64,000 nt of DNA from Trichomonas tenax. Its lineage: Eukaryota > Parabasalia > Trichomonadida > Trichomonadidae. The notes under the pieces were generated by a model. That model was not told the DNA's origin. It searched no databases and saw only the letters and a list, made by a program, of their open reading frames with translations. The stretch spans positions 24,101-88,100 of the forward strand of contig JALKBU010000090.1 of the NCBI GenBank assembly GCA_023091735.1, in the 5' to 3' direction. Positions 47,555 through 57,810 of this stretch are shown here, piece after piece. Each line of letters begins with the position of its first letter. The first letter of the stretch is position 1. A program made the position numbers and the translations under genes.

Positions 47555-50338
47555 CTACTGTTCAATAATATCTTGTATCATTAGTTTTTGATTCTGTTTT
47601 CCATCAAAGAATGTCAAAACATTTCTGCAAATTTGTTCATTTTCAATCAAAAGATTTCGAAGGCATTCTTGTGCTTCGTGAATGAGTTTTCGCGTGAATC
47701 CCATCTCAGAGAGCTGCTCTTGAGGGAGAGTGACAAGTGATGCTAAAACTACTGCGATATCAGCGAAAATTGTTGCGAAATTGTGTTTTTGTAATTCAAT
47801 GATACTTGAAATAATTTCTGGATAATTATAGTCTTCATCCATTGCCAGAACCACATCCAGCATTGCATGGACAGCGCTGAAATCAAACCCATTTGGTGGC
47901 GACTTAGGAAGCAATTTTATAACGAATGGAGGAATCGAAGACAAATCGACATCAGTTGATTCATTGTAGACATCATAAATCGCATTAAGAATTGGTTGTA
48001 TTTCTAGTGTTTCATCGGATGCCAACCATAGAGCGTTCAGCAATTTAATAGAGCACTCAATAATATCGGAATCATCTGAGTTCATTTTCAAATTTTCGAT
48101 CACTGCAGAAATGATTTGTTTGTATTGACTGCATTGGACTAAACCATTATCGCTGGCACTGGTTAAGAACAGCGAGAACTCTTCTATATCTGGAGTGATT
48201 GGAAATGCATTGATAATCGACTGAACGTATTTGTCATTCTTGATTTCATTCAATTCATTTAATAAATCATAAAAGTCAACATCATCATTGTTACTGCTGT
48301 AGAATGGAACACCACAAAAGAACGGATGTCTTCCTGTGAATGCAAGCATTATTATGTTATCTATTTCTTTCGGCAATTCATTAAGCGCAATCAAAATTTC
48401 AATAAAATAGTTGAAAATAGATTTGATTATTGTTGAGCTTTTTGTTGTTATACAGATTTTTGTTATTGCAGATAAAATTCGATTGTTAATATCAGCATCA
48501 CTTCTGTTGATAATATGCGATGCAGCACTGATTGCTGCGCATATTCTCCTTTCAGAATTCGACAAAATGCTGTCTGAGAGAGAATTATATGGAAATTCGA
48601 GATTGTCGATGCATTCACAGAGAATGGAAACTGATTCTAAAGCAATTGAACAAGCTTTCACGGATTGAGAAGCAGCAACTTCAACAATTGAATTATAGAA
48701 AGGAAGTACATAAAGTTCTATATCTGTTATTTTGTTCATTGCAACAGATGTCGCCAAAAATCTCGAAATATTCGCAATTGCAATCGGTGATGGGTCATTT
48801 TGAATAATCTTTGAAGAAACATTATTTGCAATTTGTATCATATCAACGAATAACTCTGGGTAATCTGATTTCGCAAACAGTGGTAATGCACCTACTGCGT
48901 GTGCTCTTATATCTACTGGTGCTTCTTCGTTCTGCAAATAAGCCAAAATAAGCCTTGAAGCAAGAATAATTGAGTCTTTGTCCGCAATATATATTGCGAA
49001 CTCAAGAATAGAGAATACATATTCAGTGTAATTCACATCAAACTGTCCGAGATTGTCGATGCCTTCTATCACAGCTCTTATTTCGACTTTATCGTGATTC
49101 ATCAAGATTTTAAGTGTTTTCTTCAATGAAACGAATGTTAATTGGCTTTCAACTGCAGCATTGAACATATTTGGCAGAAACTGCGTGGTTGTGAGCATTT
49201 TGTCCAAGAATTCAACCATCATTGAAAAAGACAGTAAAAGCATCGATTTGTTGGTGTTTTCGTAATTCAACAATGTCGAGATTCTCGATCCCAAAAATAC
49301 TGGCATTGATTTGTTTGTTCTGTGCAATGATTCGGTGAAAGCAGCAGACAAGAAAGCTGCCGATGAAGCAAGCTCTGGATCATCTAATGCGGATCTTAAT
49401 ATATCCCAAAGGACTTGAAGATGAGCATCAGAGTATTGCAATGAATTTATGTTCTCTGCAAATGAAATATCCAACAAATAGTTATCAAGTGAAGAATAAT
49501 CGACTAAAATGTTCTTAATCGTATTGGCAAACATTTCAACATTCATTAATGAAGATAAAATCAGTATTTTTGGTATCAATTCGATTCTTTTCTCATTTGT
49601 TTCCAAACTTTGCATGAAATCGTGCAAAACTGATGACACATACGTTTGGAGCTCGGAATTGTTCATTTCTAGCTTTTGAAGTATCTTTCCGAACTCATTT
49701 GAGACAGAAGATAAAGTTTTATAATCTAAAGATAAATTCGATAAAATAAATTGCCATATCAAGTCTATAAGCTGAACACTGATTGAATCATCTTCTATTG
49801 ATAATGTGAATACGCAAATTTGAGTGATTGATTGAATCTGAAGGTCTAATTTTAGATTTGCAAAGTTATTTAATATTATTTGTAAAAATAACAATGAGTC
49901 TTCCGCAGATTGGATCTGTATTTCATCGATGTATGCTAGTAATAGGAATGCTTTGAGTTTAATATTCTTGTTTTCTAAATTTCGAACATAATCAAGAATA
50001 ACATCAACATTTCGCTTGCTCATATGTGATATTACTATAAAAACTTCGTATATAGCTTCAATACACTTTTCGTTTTGAAAATTTTCGAATTTTTGGAGTA
50101 ATCTTAATACTAAGGCCTCTACGTTTGTTATTTCGATTATTTTTGTACTGTTTATCAGAAAATTAGGGAGTGATGAAAGAATTCCCAATTCCAAATTTAA
50201 ATTGCTTTCTTCATCGAAAGTATCAATAACAGACAACAGAGAATTGAAGTCTGTGATTTCGAATTCGTTTTGAACAAGTTTGTTTTCTTCGCTTTCGATT
50301 ATTTTCTTTCCTAAATGGCTAAAATCATCTAAATTCAT
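47555..50338 (-). CDS. HEAT-repeat protein, importin-beta/karyopherin-like
   Basis: The first ATG is at 50336-50338, giving 927 residues; a GTG two codons upstream extends the open frame to 50344. The protein is helical HEAT-type repeats throughout, acidic, with alternating hydrophobic helices (CSIALESVSILCECIDNLEF; ERRICAAISAASHIINRSDA). The acidic solenoid and length near 900-1100 residues suit transport receptors of the importin-beta family (importin-4/5 type), but no diagnostic repeat could be pinned down. Other HEAT scaffolds are possible. No membrane segment is present. The codons are AT-rich. It is convergent with the decayed surface-protein gene. Confidence 0.8.
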   Translation of the reverse strand: MNLDDFSHLGKKIIESEENKLVQNEFEITDFNSLLSVIDTFDEESNLNLELGILSSLPNFLINSTKIIEITNVEALVLRLLQKFENFQNEKCIEAIYEVFIVISHMSKRNVDVILDYVRNLENKNIKLKAFLLLAYIDEIQIQSAEDSLLFLQIILNNFANLKLDLQIQSITQICVFTLSIEDDSISVQLIDLIWQFILSNLSLDYKTLSSVSNEFGKILQKLEMNNSELQTYVSSVLHDFMQSLETNEKRIELIPKILILSSLMNVEMFANTIKNILVDYSSLDNYLLDISFAENINSLQYSDAHLQVLWDILRSALDDPELASSAAFLSAAFTESLHRTNKSMPVFLGSRISTLLNYENTNKSMLLLSFSMMVEFLDKMLTTTQFLPNMFNAAVESQLTFVSLKKTLKILMNHDKVEIRAVIEGIDNLGQFDVNYTEYVFSILEFAIYIADKDSIILASRLILAYLQNEEAPVDIRAHAVGALPLFAKSDYPELFVDMIQIANNVSSKIIQNDPSPIAIANISRFLATSVAMNKITDIELYVLPFYNSIVEVAASQSVKACSIALESVSILCECIDNLEFPYNSLSDSILSNSERRICAAISAASHIINRSDADINNRILSAITKICITTKSSTIIKSIFNYFIEILIALNELPKEIDNIIMLAFTGRHPFFCGVPFYSSNNDDVDFYDLLNELNEIKNDKYVQSIINAFPITPDIEEFSLFLTSASDNGLVQCSQYKQIISAVIENLKMNSDDSDIIECSIKLLNALWLASDETLEIQPILNAIYDVYNESTDVDLSSIPPFVIKLLPKSPPNGFDFSAVHAMLDVVLAMDEDYNYPEIISSIIELQKHNFATIFADIAVVLASLVTLPQEQLSEMGFTRKLIHEAQECLRNLLIENEQICRNVLTFFDGKQNQKLMIQDIIEQ

Positions 50339-50344
50339 TGTCAC

Positions 50345-51345
50345 TTTTTAGATAATATTTCTTATTTGATAGAATATTTAGCTTATGTGTATCCTAGATC
50401 TCACTTTTTGTTATACAACTTTTTACTTATAACAATATTGTTGAAATTCTTAAAAAATAATTTGGGAATTGCAGCTCATGATATTCAAAACCATTTACTG
50501 CTATTGTTTATTGGGTTATTGTTTAATATAATAGATAGTTTATCTAAATTATTTTTTTATCAACAAAAAAATAATCAAATTAAGTTGTTTTGGAGCCATA
50601 GTTCTATTTTTCAACATAATATGTAGCATTAGTTATAATGTCAAAGGATAAAACCAAATATTCAACGAGTAAAATTATTTCGAAATTTGAATTGGGTATT
50701 CAATTATTTGACTGAGTATAATACAAATTTCATTGCATTTTTAAAAACCTTTGGAGTCTCAAATATATCAGATAAATCGAAATAACTTTAACATAATAGC
50801 TGGATCATTTTATGTATTAGTTCTGTGGGATAAATTTTGGAAATAAGTCTAATATTGAAAGAATATTAATTTGTATTTTTACGAATATCAAGGATATTTA
50901 GTTAATTTTGATGTAGCATATAATCTAGAACTATATGAAAATGCTTTTATTGCCAAAATCAATAAATTCTTTCTGCTTAATCCCAATTTAATTCTTTTTT
51001 GCATAAAGTCATTAAATGATAGAATGCTAATGTGCAATGTATATGGATTCAAAATTAATATAAATTTGTATAATGAAAAAGTCTATATCATAATATTATC
51101 ATATGAATGAATTTGATTATGTAAATAATCTCTTTATAATGAGGCATTATATAGAGATAAACCTAGAAAGCATAAATTTATAACTATGATCCCCTGACAC
51201 AAAAATATTTTTTGAGATTTTTCAATAATATAAATAAGATAGAAAATTTAAACGAGAATATATAATAAAAAGTGAAATACATCTAAAGTAATATCTGAAT
51301 GTCCAAAAATCTCATATCCTCAAACAAATACGTTACTAATCAAAA
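50345..51345. other. Divergent intergenic region
   Basis: One kilobase of AT-rich DNA between divergent starts. Small frames at 50366-50626 and 50871-51110 have intergenic composition. ATCAAAAATG marks the CFAP92-like start. No other feature was seen. Confidence 0.45.
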
Positions 51346-54072
51346 ATGAAGTGTAAAAAGAACGCGAAGGGAGCGGTGCAGCCAGACGTTCCAGTCGTTT
51401 TGGACTGCTGCGGCGTCGATGTCAATGATCCCGTCGGTAATCACACAGTAAATTTCACGTTTACTGTCGAAGCTGAAGAAGATCAAACCAAACCTTTCGA
51501 AGGAGACTTAGATTTTCAGTTCCCTCATCAATTGGGGAAAGCAGTCAAGCTGCCGAAGATAGAGATCGGTCATCCAACAACAAAATGGGTAAATACGATG
51601 CCGGTCACGATCGATGACACCTTTATAAACCAAATACGCGAGAAAAGACTCCTCTACAAGATAGTTTTCCTCTACAAGTCCGCGGCACACGGCAAAGCAC
51701 CACCGAAAGGAGCCGCTGCAGGTAAGAAAGGAAATGATAAATCACAAGCCCACGTTACAAACCACACTTTCTTCGTTGACGCAACATGTTTGTTGGTCAG
51801 AGGTGGTAGATTTAAGCCGTTTTTGTCTTATACGACATCCTGTGTTCCTCCATCATTCACATCTTTCAAAATAACGATTTCAATAGACCACCCACTGCTC
51901 AGTGACGCGCAGATCAGGCGCCATCAGCCAACCGTGTGCTTGTTGAAGGGAATTCATCAACTTCCAAATACACCGATTTCATATGAAGAGCTTTCTGCAA
52001 CCTGCCTGGGTCCTTATATTGTGATCAAGACACAGACACCGCAGTACGCGTGCTACACGATGCCTGCAACACATGGATCTGATTTGAAGATGAATATCGC
52101 CGTGATGTTCTGGCAGACTCCGCAGACTGATGTAATAATTGAACTCCATGACAGAGACATAGAGAGCCCAGAAATTCCAATAATTGTTGGTTCATCGTTT
52201 GTAATTCCAGATCAAGCGACGAAACAGCCTAAACAAGAAGCATTATCGTTCGATCAGATCCTCGGTGTCAAGAAGGACGCAAACATAATAAGGCCGTATG
52301 CACAACTCACTCTCCAGCTGAAAACCGGAAGATTCATGATCCCGTTCACGCCGGTGCAAACGAGGGACACTGTGATCATGCCTGGCGCATACACAACGTC
52401 GGGAACATACATGTCGATCGAGGTCGAGTCGATGAAGGAGACAGTGCCACAAATGGCTGTGCAGGCGGTAGTCACTCCTCCAGCGAAAGCGAAAGCAGCC
52501 GAAAAGCCACATAACGCGAAAGACGATAAAAACGCACCGAAGCCAACATTCAACACGAACAGAGTTGTTATTATTGCGCATGGACAGCTTAATTCGAAGG
52601 AGAAGGTCTTCATGAATGGCCTTCAAGCAAATATAATCAAATACAACGCAGAGGCATTCAAGCAGAAAGATATCGCAACTGTCTCATCAATGAAACTCGA
52701 GAAAGAGGATATTCCTGCAATCTCTGGCTTCATTATGATGACAGGAGAGATGGAATTGACGATTTTGGAAATGATTGAAGCCAGCGATGCTGCATCTCAG
52801 ATTCACACATGTCTCGCTCTCGAGCCACAAGGAGGAGCAATTGATGTGTTGGTTGACGAGAAAGCTCTCTATAAATCTCCACGTCTTTACGGCACTTTAG
52901 ATTGTGCTGTAAAGAAGTTTAAGCTCGCAACACCACTAAGCGAGCTTCTTTTAGATCCGCAGCTCTACGTACACAACTCTCATCTTGCAAACTGCTTTAA
53001 AGTCTGTAACACTCTCAAGAGAATCGAGAATGCAAAGTCACTCGCTGAATTCGACACTGGTAATCTTTGGCCTGTTCAAGCAGACATCGAAATGCTCAAC
53101 GCCAAATGCGGAATGCTTCTTTCTCTCGATGAGCTTTCCTTCCCACCACGTGATCCAGAGACAGAGAGTGAGAAAAGCAGACAGTTAACGAGGAAGTTAT
53201 CACAAGAGCAGCTCCTCCAGATGCAAGAAGAACAGCAGCCTTTAAACTATGTCCCTCTGAAGAAGGAAACAGTTGAAGTCAAGGACCACACGCTCGAGTA
53301 CTATCAGCAGAAGAACATGGAGACAATCAGGGCTCTCAAAGAGAAAAACAGAGTTCACAGAGCAATCATTTCTGGTGTCGATGACGAAGACACTTTGATT
53401 CTCAGGCCAGGACAAGCTCCAGTGCCTCCGGACTTCTTCCCTGATGAGCCTGAGAAGTACGTTTCTCTTGCTACCTCAACACAAGGCCCAGCGCTCGCAA
53501 AGCTCTTCAGAGAGACTGATGACACAGAGCAGAGAGGAGGAGAGAGGTTCAACAACCTCGCGAACAAGAAGTGGATGATCTCCGATCCGATTGCTTTGAA
53601 GGTCGATGTCAACCATGATCCTTGGGATAAAGGAGACAAGCCTCTCTGCGTAGGCGATAAAAGGCTCTTTGCTGATGTCAGAGGACCAGTTTACGACAAG
53701 TATAACACTGTCCTCAAAGAAGGAGGCCTTTTCTCCCAACAGAAGCCGATTTCAATAGAAGATGAGTACAACGACCGCCCCAACAACAAGCCTCAGTACC
53801 TAACGAAGGAAATTGAGCATGGCACAAGATTCAACACTGTTGTTAGGCCCGCCGGAAAGAATGAAGAAATCCTCGGCAGAACAGTTGCGCCAGGAACTCT
53901 ACAGATTCAAGAGCCATGGAAGCCACGGCAAACACGCGATAAATCGGACGACTTGTCCAGCAAGCCTCGATTTAACACGATGTTCAAGACCCCTGTCAAG
54001 AAGGGGACAACGGACTCCGCATACGTTGCAAAACTCGTTCCAACATTCCCAGCGCCAAAGCCAGGATTTTAA
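51346..54072 (+). CDS. CFAP92-like (FAP92/KIAA1257, DUF4550-type) flagellar protein
   Basis: A 908-residue protein. The N-terminal half is beta-rich, with the pattern of the CFAP92 family (VNFTFTVEAEEDQTKPFEGD; an Ala/Gly/Lys linker around 118-135). The middle (about 405-570) has RVVIIAHGQLNSKEK and RLYGTLDCAVKKFKLATPLS followed by ELLLDPQLYV, which align with the CFAP92 core, including the PLYV-type motif. The C-terminal 200 residues contain short Phe/Asn/Trp-rich motifs (DVNHDPWDKGDK; RFNTMFKTPVKKG; EPWKPRQTRD) typical of axonemal microtubule-binding proteins. CFAP92 is a ciliary central-pair or axoneme-associated protein; its mechanism is poorly known. The assignment is from remembered family patterns and needs a profile search. 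TCA is four bases before the ATG. Codon use is moderately biased. Confidence 0.7.
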   Translation: MKCKKNAKGAVQPDVPVVLDCCGVDVNDPVGNHTVNFTFTVEAEEDQTKPFEGDLDFQFPHQLGKAVKLPKIEIGHPTTKWVNTMPVTIDDTFINQIREKRLLYKIVFLYKSAAHGKAPPKGAAAGKKGNDKSQAHVTNHTFFVDATCLLVRGGRFKPFLSYTTSCVPPSFTSFKITISIDHPLLSDAQIRRHQPTVCLLKGIHQLPNTPISYEELSATCLGPYIVIKTQTPQYACYTMPATHGSDLKMNIAVMFWQTPQTDVIIELHDRDIESPEIPIIVGSSFVIPDQATKQPKQEALSFDQILGVKKDANIIRPYAQLTLQLKTGRFMIPFTPVQTRDTVIMPGAYTTSGTYMSIEVESMKETVPQMAVQAVVTPPAKAKAAEKPHNAKDDKNAPKPTFNTNRVVIIAHGQLNSKEKVFMNGLQANIIKYNAEAFKQKDIATVSSMKLEKEDIPAISGFIMMTGEMELTILEMIEASDAASQIHTCLALEPQGGAIDVLVDEKALYKSPRLYGTLDCAVKKFKLATPLSELLLDPQLYVHNSHLANCFKVCNTLKRIENAKSLAEFDTGNLWPVQADIEMLNAKCGMLLSLDELSFPPRDPETESEKSRQLTRKLSQEQLLQMQEEQQPLNYVPLKKETVEVKDHTLEYYQQKNMETIRALKEKNRVHRAIISGVDDEDTLILRPGQAPVPPDFFPDEPEKYVSLATSTQGPALAKLFRETDDTEQRGGERFNNLANKKWMISDPIALKVDVNHDPWDKGDKPLCVGDKRLFADVRGPVYDKYNTVLKEGGLFSQQKPISIEDEYNDRPNNKPQYLTKEIEHGTRFNTVVRPAGKNEEILGRTVAPGTLQIQEPWKPRQTRDKSDDLSSKPRFNTMFKTPVKKGTTDSAYVAKLVPTFPAPKPGF

Positions 54073-55233
54073 TGTATTATTTATTTTTTCTAAAATTGTT
54101 ATTTATTGCATAGTTTTTTATTTTTTATTTATATTTTGATCAATATCTTCAAATTCAGATGATTTATGTATACATAAGTAGCATTAATATATTATAAAAT
54201 GCTGTATATGTCATAGTATTTTAGATGTTTCAAAATTCTATATTACACTCAGCATCTTTGAATTAATATCTTCGAAATGATTTTTTTTTATATAAAACAA
54301 TGAAAATTAATATTTCGATTAGTAACTCGTCATATTGACAATACCATGCTTAACCAATCATGTAATTCTATAACATGCCTTGTATACTATTAGTTCAATA
54401 AGGTAAGAAAGCAAAGAACTTTGCACAGTTTGAATACACTATGAGTTTTTATCATCGGAAGAATAGCGAATATAACTCATCATATTTGGAGAAGTTGAAG
54501 GTGTTCGGAGGTTCAAAAAAGGTTTGCGTAAATAACGCCGAGGTTATGGGTATTGTGTGCACAATAATCAAGGTTGTTTACAGCATAATTGAACAATTGA
54601 TCTCACTTATGCTGTAAAGTATTCTTGATATCATCAGGATCATATTCATTTCTCTTGAAGCAAAGATCAATGTGATTGATTTAAATGAATACTGTAAATC
54701 AAAAGGTTGATTATCTTTCATCATTGTGAGAGTTGCTGTTTGTTGAACCGTATGCTTGTGATTCAAGATGCATTTCAAAGTTTTGGAAAAATTTCGACTG
54801 TTTTCTCAACAAATTGCAATATGAGTTTCAATATGGCCTTATAACATATTGAATCACATAAATGTTGCATACATTGTTGCAACACATTTTAGAAAATAGT
54901 TCTTTTGATCTAAAGAACATACTATGAATGCTGCTACTAAATTAGAAAAATTAATTCATCGTATAGAGCTATTATTTATTCTTCTTTCTATATATCATAT
55001 TCTACATGTATAGGAGTATAGTATAGTATATCGTACGATATGTCTTAAGCATGTATTCCAATGCAATTCGGAGTTATGACATAAACATAAAAATGACATA
55101 AATATATTTTTACAATGGCAAAAAAGAACTTTACAATGACACTTTTATCGTCTCCCCCACATTTTTTTCTCAACTAAGGTGGTCATATCAAAAAATAGCC
55201 AATTTTCGACTCTCTCTCGCAATCTGTATTGTT

Positions 55234-55266
55234 GTGCACATTGGCCTTTTTAAGGCCAATGCACAC
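55234..55266. repeat. Tight GC-containing hairpin
   Basis: GTGCACATTGGCCTT and AAGGCCAATGCACAC fold with a 3-base loop and a one-base bulge. It is notable for its GC content in an AT-rich spacer. Function unknown. Confidence 0.55.
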
Positions 55267-56332
55267 GATTTTTGAAAAGCATCAGCGTGCAAAAGTGACA
55301 AGGACCCTAAGGAGCAGCCCCTCATATTATAGCTATATACCATATTTTAAACATAATCAGTCTAAAAATTCATAGTATTGATTGATTTTACTGTTTTTAA
55401 TGGAAAAATGAATGTTTTCAAAAATATATATTATATTCTTTTTTAAAATCTTAATGCTGTTTAAAATAAAAGCAAAACATTACTGGTGGCATCCATTTGA
55501 GTCTTGGACTCTAATATCAGCTGGGAAAGAGAGCATGCAAACTCATCACAAGATATTTGTAGTTTTCTTCATTTGGTAGTTAGTTCTTCATACTATACTA
55601 TTCAATTCTAGTTGATTCCGTCTATTTATTCCTAACAATTTCAATTTTTTTCCTATGATAATTTTAATCATATTTTTCAAACTAAAAATTAACTGCCATT
55701 CATATTGCCTAGATGTGCATATTACAATTCTTTAATCATATATACAATATAAGAAAATCAAAATTATCTCTAAAGATTCTCGTTAAATATGCCCTTTTTT
55801 GTTGCCATTCTTTTATATAAGCTATTTGCAATACCACTATCATAGAGCGCATTGTGTGAATTTGTGCATGATCGGCGCAGTGCATGCGCAATTCAATTTT
55901 GAGAGGTTTATGATGAATGAGCAAAGCATGCACAGTTCGTCACTTTTTAGGAAAAATACGGGGTTAGAACACAAAAATGAGGGAGATCGGTGGTTAAAAA
56001 GGGGTATGAATCAATATAAAAGGGATGTTTTTGGTGGATAAAACAGGGGAAATGGGAGAAAAATGGGGGAGATAATAGATAGGGTTTATCAAATTTTATC
56101 AGGTGGTAGTTTAAGTATTGCAGGGTAATGAATGAATATTTGGGGGTTTTCAAGTTCCCAATGCGCGCGATCGGCAAAATCCGCCCGCATCAAAAAAATA
56201 CTCATTGCGCACATCCATATTAAATCTGTGCCGCATAGGAGTGAATGGTAGAGTGTCGTGTTCACAGGCGGCAGTTATTTCTTCAGAAACCGTCAATAAA
56301 ATTCTGAAACCCGTAGAATAACTTTTTTCAGT

Positions 56333-56347
56333 TCATTTTTCATCTCA
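56333..56347 (+). promoter_or_regulatory. Initiator-like TCATTTTTCATCTCA before UGPase
   Basis: TCATTT (56333-56338), 17 bases before the ATG, fits the trichomonad Inr consensus TCAY(T/A). Two further TCA triplets (56340, 56345) follow. It is the best Inr-like site in the window. Confidence 0.5.
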
Positions 56348-56349
56348 GC

Positions 56350-57771
56350 ATGTCAACTGTACGCGAGATATTCGAGAAAGACGAAGTAGCCGGCCTTAAG
56401 GCCTTCGAAGAGAAGATCAAGCCACTCGGTTTGTCTGAAGGCGCAAAGGAAAAATTACTTTATATGTTCAAGTCCGCCTTTTCTAAGGCTTCTTCCGCTC
56501 ACTGCATGATCGACTGGCAGTACGTTGTTCCTCTTAATGACAGCGAGCAGACACCATACGAGACCTTAAGTGAGCCAGCAAATCCAGCAGAACTCCTCAA
56601 GAAGCTCGTCATCGTCAAGCTTAACGGTGGCCTCGGCACAACGATGGGATGCACAGGTCCAAAGTCCCTCATTGCCTGCCGCAACGGAAAGTCATTCTTT
56701 GATATCGTTGTCGATCAGGTCAAGGAGCTAAACGACAAGTACGGTACTGATGTCCCACTCGTCCTTATGCACTCCTTCAACACAGACGACATCATGAGAC
56801 CGCACGTCGAAGCTGTCAAAGATGTCAAAGTCATCACATTCAACCAGAACAAGTTCCCACGTATCTACACAGACACACTCGAACCAGTCCCAGCAAACGC
56901 TGACTCTCCACTCAGCCAGTGGAACCCACCGGGCCACGCTGATGTTTATCACTGCCTCCGCGACTCAGGCCTCCTCGACAAGTTCTTGGCCGAGGGCAAG
57001 ACAGTCATGATGACCTCCAACATCGACAACTTGGGCTCCGTTGTCGACCTCAAGGTCCTCAACAAGGCTATCACAGAGAACCGCTCCTACATGGCCGAGA
57101 CAGTCCTCAAGACACTCGATGACTGGAAGGGCGGCATGCCAATCATGTACAAGGGCCACATGAAGTTGCTCGAGACAGCAATCGTTCCAAAGGAGCACTT
57201 CAACGACTACACAGACATGAACTTCTTGAACTACTTCCACTCCAACAACTTGTGGGTTAACTTAGTCACACTCAAGAAGGCACTCGCTGACGGCACACTC
57301 AAGCTTGACACAATGAGGAACTACAAGAAGTACAACGACAGAGAGATCGTCCAGCTCGAGGCTGCTTGCGGCTCTGCCATCCAGTCATTCCCAGACTCCT
57401 GCGCTGTCAGAGTTCCAAGAAACAGATTCCTCCCAGTCAAGTCCTGCAACGAACTTCTCCTCGTCCGCGGCAACGTCTATATCATGGAGGGATCCCACTT
57501 CGTCAGGAACCCAGCCAGAAAGATCGCTGACCTCCCATCCATCCAGCTCTCCCAGATCTACCAGCACGTCGAGAACTTCGAGAAGAGGTTCCCAGAGGCT
57601 CCAGACATGGTCGACTTGATCAAGCTCCACGTCGACGGCGATGTCTGGTTCGGCAAGAACATCAAGCTCGTCGGCAACGTCGACATCCAGATTCCAGCTG
57701 GCGAGAAGCTCACTATCCCAGACGGCAAGGTTCTCAAGGACTGCACAATTAGCAGTGCTGCTGATTTGTAA
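56350..57771 (+). CDS. UGP1: UTP-glucose-1-phosphate uridylyltransferase (UDP-glucose pyrophosphorylase)
   Basis: A 473-residue enzyme of normal eukaryotic length. The nucleotide-binding signature is VKLNGGLGTTMGCTGPKS at about 88-105. Further marks are VLMHSFNTDDIM, WNPPGHADVYHCLRDSGLLD and MTSNIDNLG for the catalytic core, NLWVNLVTLKKALADG, and a C-terminal left-handed beta-helix segment (VDIQIPAGEKLTIPDGKVL). It makes UDP-glucose and pyrophosphate from UTP and glucose-1-phosphate, feeding glycogen and glycan synthesis in the cytosol. Codon use is the most extreme in the window (C-ending nearly throughout), pointing to high expression. The stop codon is followed by A, giving the TAAA 3' signal. 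The gene is convergent with the WG-repeat protein gene, only 39 bases apart. Confidence 0.98.
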   Translation: MSTVREIFEKDEVAGLKAFEEKIKPLGLSEGAKEKLLYMFKSAFSKASSAHCMIDWQYVVPLNDSEQTPYETLSEPANPAELLKKLVIVKLNGGLGTTMGCTGPKSLIACRNGKSFFDIVVDQVKELNDKYGTDVPLVLMHSFNTDDIMRPHVEAVKDVKVITFNQNKFPRIYTDTLEPVPANADSPLSQWNPPGHADVYHCLRDSGLLDKFLAEGKTVMMTSNIDNLGSVVDLKVLNKAITENRSYMAETVLKTLDDWKGGMPIMYKGHMKLLETAIVPKEHFNDYTDMNFLNYFHSNNLWVNLVTLKKALADGTLKLDTMRNYKKYNDREIVQLEAACGSAIQSFPDSCAVRVPRNRFLPVKSCNELLLVRGNVYIMEGSHFVRNPARKIADLPSIQLSQIYQHVENFEKRFPEAPDMVDLIKLHVDGDVWFGKNIKLVGNVDIQIPAGEKLTIPDGKVLKDCTISSAADL

Positions 57772-57810
57772 ACAATTTTTTTTACTTTACCTTAAAAAAC
57801 ACTTGATATT

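Larger units (their letters stand above)
54073..56349. other. Long intergenic region with two hairpins
   Basis: 2.3 kb. It contains TTTACAGCATAA (54577-54588) paired with TTATGCTGTAAA (54607-54618). It also contains a tight hairpin at 55234-55266 whose stem reads GTGCAC-ATTGGCCTT and pairs with AAGGCCAAT-GCAC. Motif variants TTTACAATGGCA (55110) and TTTACAATGACA (55130) occur more than 1 kb from the UGPase start. A minus-strand 66-residue frame (54578-54778) is weakly protein-like but unassigned. Confidence 0.5.

Noticed and set aside
54578..54778. 66-residue minus-strand frame as a gene
   Set aside because: Slightly protein-like, but no start context, no continuation and no recognised family; it overlaps one arm pair of a hairpin.
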